Origin: Marinococcus sp. PL1-022
Lineage (GTDB): Bacteria; Bacillota; Bacilli; Bacillales; Marinococcaceae
Reading direction: 5' to 3'
Assembly: GCF_033845285.1 (NCBI RefSeq)
Contig: NZ_JAWXCX010000001.1
Location: forward strand, 1,503,495-1,567,494
Length of the DNA: 64,000 nt
Part shown: positions 60,303 through 64,000 of the stretch, one piece after another
How positions within the stretch are numbered: the stretch's first letter is position 1
How the letters are laid out: the number at the start of each line of letters is the position of its first letter
The notes under the pieces: generated by a model
Database searches by the model: none
What the model saw: only the letters and a program-made list of their open reading frames with translations
Told to the model about the DNA's origin: nothing
Made by a program: the position numbers and the translations under genes

Positions 60303-61502
60303 ATGATATTATTGTACGGTTCATGTATAGCAATTGCGTTAGTGGGCATTTTTGAGCTGCGCCGGCACCAGAAAAGGGTCGATCAGATCCCACTCCGCGT
60401 TAATGTGAACGGCGTTCGCGGCAAATCAACAGTGACCCGCTTGATTACGGGAATGCTGAGCGAAGCTGATTATAAGGTAGTCGGCAAGACCACCGGAACA
60501 CAGGCACGAAGAATTTACTGGGACCGGACAGAAAAACCAATCGAGCGTTCACTAGAGGGACCGAATATTCGGGAACAAAAAGAAATTTTAAAGCACGCTT
60601 CGAGTCTTGAAGCCAATGCATTCGTCAGCGAATGTATGGCAATCAATCCGGACTATCAGCGCGTGCTGCAGGAAAAATTTCTCCAGGCAAACGTCAGCGT
60701 CATTTTAAACGTATTTGAAGACCATATGGAAACACTTGGGCCAACCTTAAAATACGTAGCCGAAGCCTTTAGCACCACTATTCCATATAACGGCAAACTC
60801 ATTTTGTCAAACGGCCCCTACTTTCACTACTTCAGTGAAATAGCTGAAAAAAGAAATACAGAAGTATATCTTGCCAATCCGGAAGAAATCCCGGACGGCT
60901 TTATCGACAAGTTTGACTATATGCTTTTCCCGGAAAATATTGCTGCTGCTCTCGCTGTAGCACGCGCAGTCGATATTGATAAGCGTACGGCTCTTTCCGG
61001 TATGCTGAATGCCAATCCAGACCCTGGTGCTCTGCGGATCGTCACTCTTGAAGACGGCAGCCGGGAACGCTCCCACTTCGTAAACGGCTTCGCCGCAAAC
61101 GATGCCAGGTCCACACTCGAGATCTGGTCACGCGTACGGTCTTCGAGCTATATGACCGACAATCCGATGATCATTATCAACTGCCGTGAAGACCGGGTAG
61201 ACCGGACCGAAGAATTCACAAAGTATGTTCTGCCTTATTTACCGGCAGAAAAACTAATTCTTATCGGCGGAAACGTACGGCCGATTACCCAGGCCTTTGA
61301 CCAGGGCGACCTGCCGTTTAATTCCGTTATTAATCTGGAGGGTGAAGATGCAGATGCCATCCTGGCCCGGGTGAAACGGGAAGCCTCTCATTCACTTATT
61401 TTCGGAATTGGAAACATTCACGGAGCTGCTGAAGAATTTATGGAAAAGCTTTATGATTCACCGGAAACACTCATTAGTAAAGTCGGCGAGGAGGCCATGT
61501 AA
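60303..61502 (+). CDS. pgsB: Poly-gamma-glutamate synthase PgsB (CapB)
   Basis: 399 residues (393 in B. subtilis), the ATP-dependent amide ligase that polymerises glutamate. A short N-terminal membrane segment (about 2-18) leads to a Mur-ligase-like domain with P-loop NGVRGKSTVTR (about 36-46), KTTGTQARRIYWDR, and SECMAINPDYQRVLQ. The C-terminal domain contains NCREDRVDRTEEF and FGIGNIHG. It acts at the inner face of the membrane with PgsC and PgsA. GAGGAGGG precedes the ATG. pgsC follows after 2 nt. Confidence 0.97.
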   Translation: MILLYGSCIAIALVGIFELRRHQKRVDQIPLRVNVNGVRGKSTVTRLITGMLSEADYKVVGKTTGTQARRIYWDRTEKPIERSLEGPNIREQKEILKHASSLEANAFVSECMAINPDYQRVLQEKFLQANVSVILNVFEDHMETLGPTLKYVAEAFSTTIPYNGKLILSNGPYFHYFSEIAEKRNTEVYLANPEEIPDGFIDKFDYMLFPENIAAALAVARAVDIDKRTALSGMLNANPDPGALRIVTLEDGSRERSHFVNGFAANDARSTLEIWSRVRSSSYMTDNPMIIINCREDRVDRTEEFTKYVLPYLPAEKLILIGGNVRPITQAFDQGDLPFNSVINLEGEDADAILARVKREASHSLIFGIGNIHGAAEEFMEKLYDSPETLISKVGEEAM

Positions 61503-61504
61503 CA

Positions 61505-61954
61505 TTGTTTGGTACAGATCTTTATATCGCATTAGTCGTAGGAGTTATTATCAGTTTGATATACGCAGAAAAAACAGGAATTATGCCGGCCGGGCTGATT
61601 GCGCCCGGCTATTTGGCAATTGTTTTTGATCAGCCTGTTTTTCTACTCGTGATTTTTCTCATTAGTTTCTTGACCTATTTGATTGTCGCTCACGGTTTGT
61701 CCCGTATTATGATTCTTTACGGACGCCGGAAATTTGCAGCCATGTTGTCCACAGGGATTGTGTTAAAGTTAATCTTTGACTACTTTTACCCTATTCTGCC
61801 TTTTGAAATATACGAGTTTCGCGGTCTCGGGGTTATCGTTCCGGGATTGATTGCAAACGCAATGCAGCGCCAGGGCGTCGTTCCCACTGTGGCAAGTACG
61901 CTTGTGCTTACCGCTGCAACATTTGTTATCATCACGCTATACTATTTAATTTAG
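61505..61954 (+). CDS. pgsC: Poly-gamma-glutamate biosynthesis protein PgsC (CapC)
   Basis: 149 residues, the same as the family's usual size, with four or five membrane segments and the conserved EKTGIMPAGLIAPGYLA and FEFRGLGVIVPGLIAN-like stretches (here EIYEFRGLGVIVPGLIANAM). PgsC pairs with PgsB in the synthase complex. The TTG start at 61505 has AGGAGG 10 nt upstream. Followed by pgsA after 12 nt. Confidence 0.96.
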   Translation: MFGTDLYIALVVGVIISLIYAEKTGIMPAGLIAPGYLAIVFDQPVFLLVIFLISFLTYLIVAHGLSRIMILYGRRKFAAMLSTGIVLKLIFDYFYPILPFEIYEFRGLGVIVPGLIANAMQRQGVVPTVASTLVLTAATFVIITLYYLI

Positions 61955-61966
61955 GGGTTATTACAT

Positions 61967-63172
61967 ATGGCCAAGCGATTATTAAACTTCAAAGAAAAGT
62001 ATTTAGCCTACACCAAACGCCAGCGAAGAAAGGCCGGCAAGCATGCCGTGCTCGGGGTCATTATCTGCCTCGTGGCAATGACTCTGATCCGGGTGGTGGA
62101 GCCTTCTGCTGCTGAAAGTGAGTATGAACAGGAGCAGGACACTATCTTCACCTCTGCCATGGTCGGTGACATGATGACCGGGCGTCACGTAGAAGAAATT
62201 GCTGAACAGGAAGGGTATGACTCTCTTTTTCAATATGCAAAACCAACGCTCCAGGCAGCTGATTATACAACCGGAAATTTTGAAAATCCAATTGTAGCTA
62301 ATCCAGATCAGACCGAACCAGCAGATAAAATCATTAATCTTTCATCTAAACCTGGGATTATTGATGGACTTGAAGATGCAGGCTTTGATTCTGTCAATCT
62401 GGCAAACAACCACATGATGGACTATCAATATGCTGGTTTGAACGAAACTCTTCAGACATTTCAAAATTCAAGTATTAATGTGGTAGGAGCCGGTGCTAAT
62501 GAGGCCGAAGCTCATGACTACTTATTGAACACCTATAATGGCATGGATGTGGCTACACTTGGCGTTAACGATATTACGTATGCGAATATGGAACAGGCCG
62601 GTCCAAACTCTCCTGGTATTTTAACGAGCCAGGATCCGAGTGCTTATATTGACGCCGTTCAGCGCGCAGACGCGAATGCGGATCTGGTTATCGTAAACGT
62701 CCACTTCGGCCAGGAATACGACAGCACGCCTACTACACGCCAGCGTCAGATGACAGAAGCGATCGCGGATGCTGGTGCTGATGTGATTGTCGGTACTCAC
62801 CCGCACGTGCTGCAATCGGTGGAAGTATACAATGACACATTTATCATGCACTCTATTGGTAACTTCGTGTTTGATCAGGGCTGGACTAGAACGAGAGACA
62901 GCGTCATAGCAAATTATTCTCTTGGCGAAGATGGCACTGCCCATCTGGAAATGCAGCCTTTCCGGGTATTTGAAGCTACGCCCCGCCCGGTCGAAAGTGC
63001 GTTTCACCGTGAGCGGATCTTCCGTCAGCTCACAAAGGATACACAAAATAAGGATGCTATTGTAGAGAATGGCGAACACCTTGTTTTTGAGGCAGATCAC
63101 TCGACTGTCCTTCAAAGCATGGAGCAAAATAGCAATCAAAACAGCAACCAGAACAGCACTCAAAACCAATAA
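61967..63172 (+). CDS. pgsA: Poly-gamma-glutamate export protein PgsA (CapA)
   Basis: 401 residues: a basic N-terminus, one membrane segment (about 27-43) and an external CapA domain with a metallophosphatase-like fold (AMVGDMMTGRHVEE, NLANNHMMDYQYAGL, VNVHFGQEYDSTPT, GTHPHVLQSVEVYNDTFIMHSIGNF). It is required with PgsBC for export. The C-terminus ends in a low-complexity Asn/Gln/Ser tail (about 14 residues, NSNQNSNQ-type repeats). It is the last gene of the locus, followed by a strong terminator. Confidence 0.95.
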   Translation: MAKRLLNFKEKYLAYTKRQRRKAGKHAVLGVIICLVAMTLIRVVEPSAAESEYEQEQDTIFTSAMVGDMMTGRHVEEIAEQEGYDSLFQYAKPTLQAADYTTGNFENPIVANPDQTEPADKIINLSSKPGIIDGLEDAGFDSVNLANNHMMDYQYAGLNETLQTFQNSSINVVGAGANEAEAHDYLLNTYNGMDVATLGVNDITYANMEQAGPNSPGILTSQDPSAYIDAVQRADANADLVIVNVHFGQEYDSTPTTRQRQMTEAIADAGADVIVGTHPHVLQSVEVYNDTFIMHSIGNFVFDQGWTRTRDSVIANYSLGEDGTAHLEMQPFRVFEATPRPVESAFHRERIFRQLTKDTQNKDAIVENGEHLVFEADHSTVLQSMEQNSNQNSNQNSTQNQ

Positions 63173-63185
63173 AAATATCACTTAT

Positions 63186-63222
63186 GCACCTGCCGGTTTT
63201 AACCGGTGGGTGTTTTTATTTT
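63186..63222 (+). terminator. Terminator of the poly-gamma-glutamate locus
   Basis: CACC-TG-CCGGTT pairs with AACCGG-TG-GGTG over a short loop and is followed by TTTTTATTTT. Confidence 0.88.
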
Positions 63223-63322
63223 AGGTATTGTAACTAATGGTAGGGTCTGAAGTTTAAAATATTTTTATTACAGTAAATGAAATTTTTATTTCTTCGAAAA
63301 ATAGCCCCTGATTTTTCAGGGG

Positions 63323-64000
63323 CTACATCGTTTCCATCATTATAGTCGATCCATTCCCTCCAGGAGTTGCCGGAGTCACCATCAGCCGTTTTGGCACCCG
63401 CTGCTGCATATCCGGTACATGGCTGATAACACCTACCGATAAGTATTCCCCGTGAAGGTTTTCCAGAGCATCCATCACTGTATCGAGCAGATCCTGATCC
63501 AACGTCCCAAACCCTTCATCCAAAAAGAAGAATTCCAGCGGATATTGCCCTTTCAGCTGAATGGACGTTGAAAGCGACAGCGCAAGAGCAAGAGAAGTTA
63601 AAAATGTCTCTCCTCCGGACAGCGTGGAAACCGGACGGTACACTCCCCCATTGGCATCATCACGAATAACGAAAGCATTCTGCTCATTTACTTCAATGGC
63701 ATAGCGTCCTCTCGTTAAGGCATGCAGACGCTGGGAAGCTTCTCTTGTTACCTGCACCAGCTGTTCTTCGGCAAGAAATTCGACAAATTTTCTTCCCTTC
63801 ATAATTTGATCGAGATCTTCCAGCCGCTCTTTTTCTGCCTGCCTCTCGAGCCGGTTTTGTTCCAGCTCCTGATAACGTTCTACCTTCCGTTCGATATCTT
63901 CAAGCTTTTCTTTGATGCCGCCGAGCGTTTCTTTGTACCTGTCCCACTCGTTAGAAGCTTCGTAGTACTGCTCCTCTATATTGTTAAAGGCCTCTTTGGT
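63323..64000 (-). CDS. sbcC: SbcC nuclease ATPase subunit, 5' end beyond the window
   Basis: The C-terminal ~225 residues of an SMC/Rad50-type protein. The frame is open to the right edge and begins with a Glu/Lys-rich coiled coil (EAFNNIEEQYYEASNEWDR). The ATPase C-lobe follows with signature STLSGGETFLTSLALAL, Walker B LEFFFLDEGFGTLD and switch VISHVPDMQQRVPKR. SbcC with SbcD cuts DNA hairpins and double-strand ends during repair. sbcD should lie to the right outside the window. The gene is convergent with pgsA. Confidence 0.95.
   Translation of the reverse strand, partial: TKEAFNNIEEQYYEASNEWDRYKETLGGIKEKLEDIERKVERYQELEQNRLERQAEKERLEDLDQIMKGRKFVEFLAEEQLVQVTREASQRLHALTRGRYAIEVNEQNAFVIRDDANGGVYRPVSTLSGGETFLTSLALALSLSTSIQLKGQYPLEFFFLDEGFGTLDQDLLDTVMDALENLHGEYLSVGVISHVPDMQQRVPKRLMVTPATPGGNGSTIMMETM

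Overview
The window looks like chromosomal DNA of a Bacillaceae-type Firmicute, probably a halophilic or alkaliphilic relative of Bacillus. The evidence is the gene order and the proteins: yneB-ynzC-tkt-yneF, acnA, yneP-yneQ, yneT-parE-parC and gpsB-rnpB are recognisable segments of the Bacillus subtilis map, the RNase P RNA is of the Bacillus (B) type, and many proteins are rich in acidic residues. The first ~50 kb is GC-rich and densely coding. From about 51 kb onward the DNA is visibly more AT-rich. No species can be named from sequence alone.

Layout: 0-8 kb holds the end of an SOS-type operon (yneB, ynzC), transketolase, yneF, a heterodimeric ABC exporter of the BmrC/BmrD type, ccdC and a YueI-like gene. 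8-18 kb has aconitase, a tandem-AAA ATPase coupled to yneP-yneQ-nadE, metA and a YkuI-like EAL protein. 17.7-25.4 kb has a two-module bacterial dynamin, a cyclic-phosphate-processing receiver (cREC) protein, a HesB-like protein, an ABC ATPase, a quinone oxidoreductase, cheV behind a clear SigD promoter, and a 33-codon gene with repeated operator-like boxes. 25.5-32.5 kb carries the repair pair mrfA-mrfB (yprAB), ypsA, gpsB, an RNase H-like gene, rnpB, ypsC and a YneR-like gene. 32.6-42.4 kb has carboxypeptidase ypwA, a two-gene osmoprotectant-type ABC system with a fused permease/binding protein, yneT, topoisomerase IV (parE-parC) and a YdjM-like membrane hydrolase.

42.4-45.6 kb is poor in genes: two long non-coding stretches, one bounded by imperfect inverted repeats, surround an unrecognised membrane protein, and a small broken reading frame lies in the second stretch. 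45.6-57.5 kb is a mixed region with mostly minus-strand genes: a YflT-like stress protein, cvfB, a uroporphyrinogen-III synthase-like gene, an ABC-F protein, a membrane-anchored serine protease, a YihY protein, an esterase, a nucleoside transporter, a C45 hydrolase and three unrecognised genes. 57.7-63.2 kb contains a CHY zinc-finger gene and a complete poly-gamma-glutamate locus in the order capD-like, pgsE, pgsB, pgsC, pgsA. The window ends inside sbcC.

How the parts fit: PgsB, PgsC, PgsA and PgsE should make and export poly-gamma-glutamate, and the membrane-anchored CapD-type gamma-glutamyltransferase should trim or attach it. That fits a salt-adapted or capsulated cell, as does the osmoprotectant-type transporter. 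Several genes that B. subtilis uses in sporulation (sirA, cotM, sspO, sspP, sspN, tlp) are absent from the places where synteny predicts them, which raises the possibility of a non-sporulating lineage. No intact mobile element, tRNA, CRISPR array or phage region was seen.
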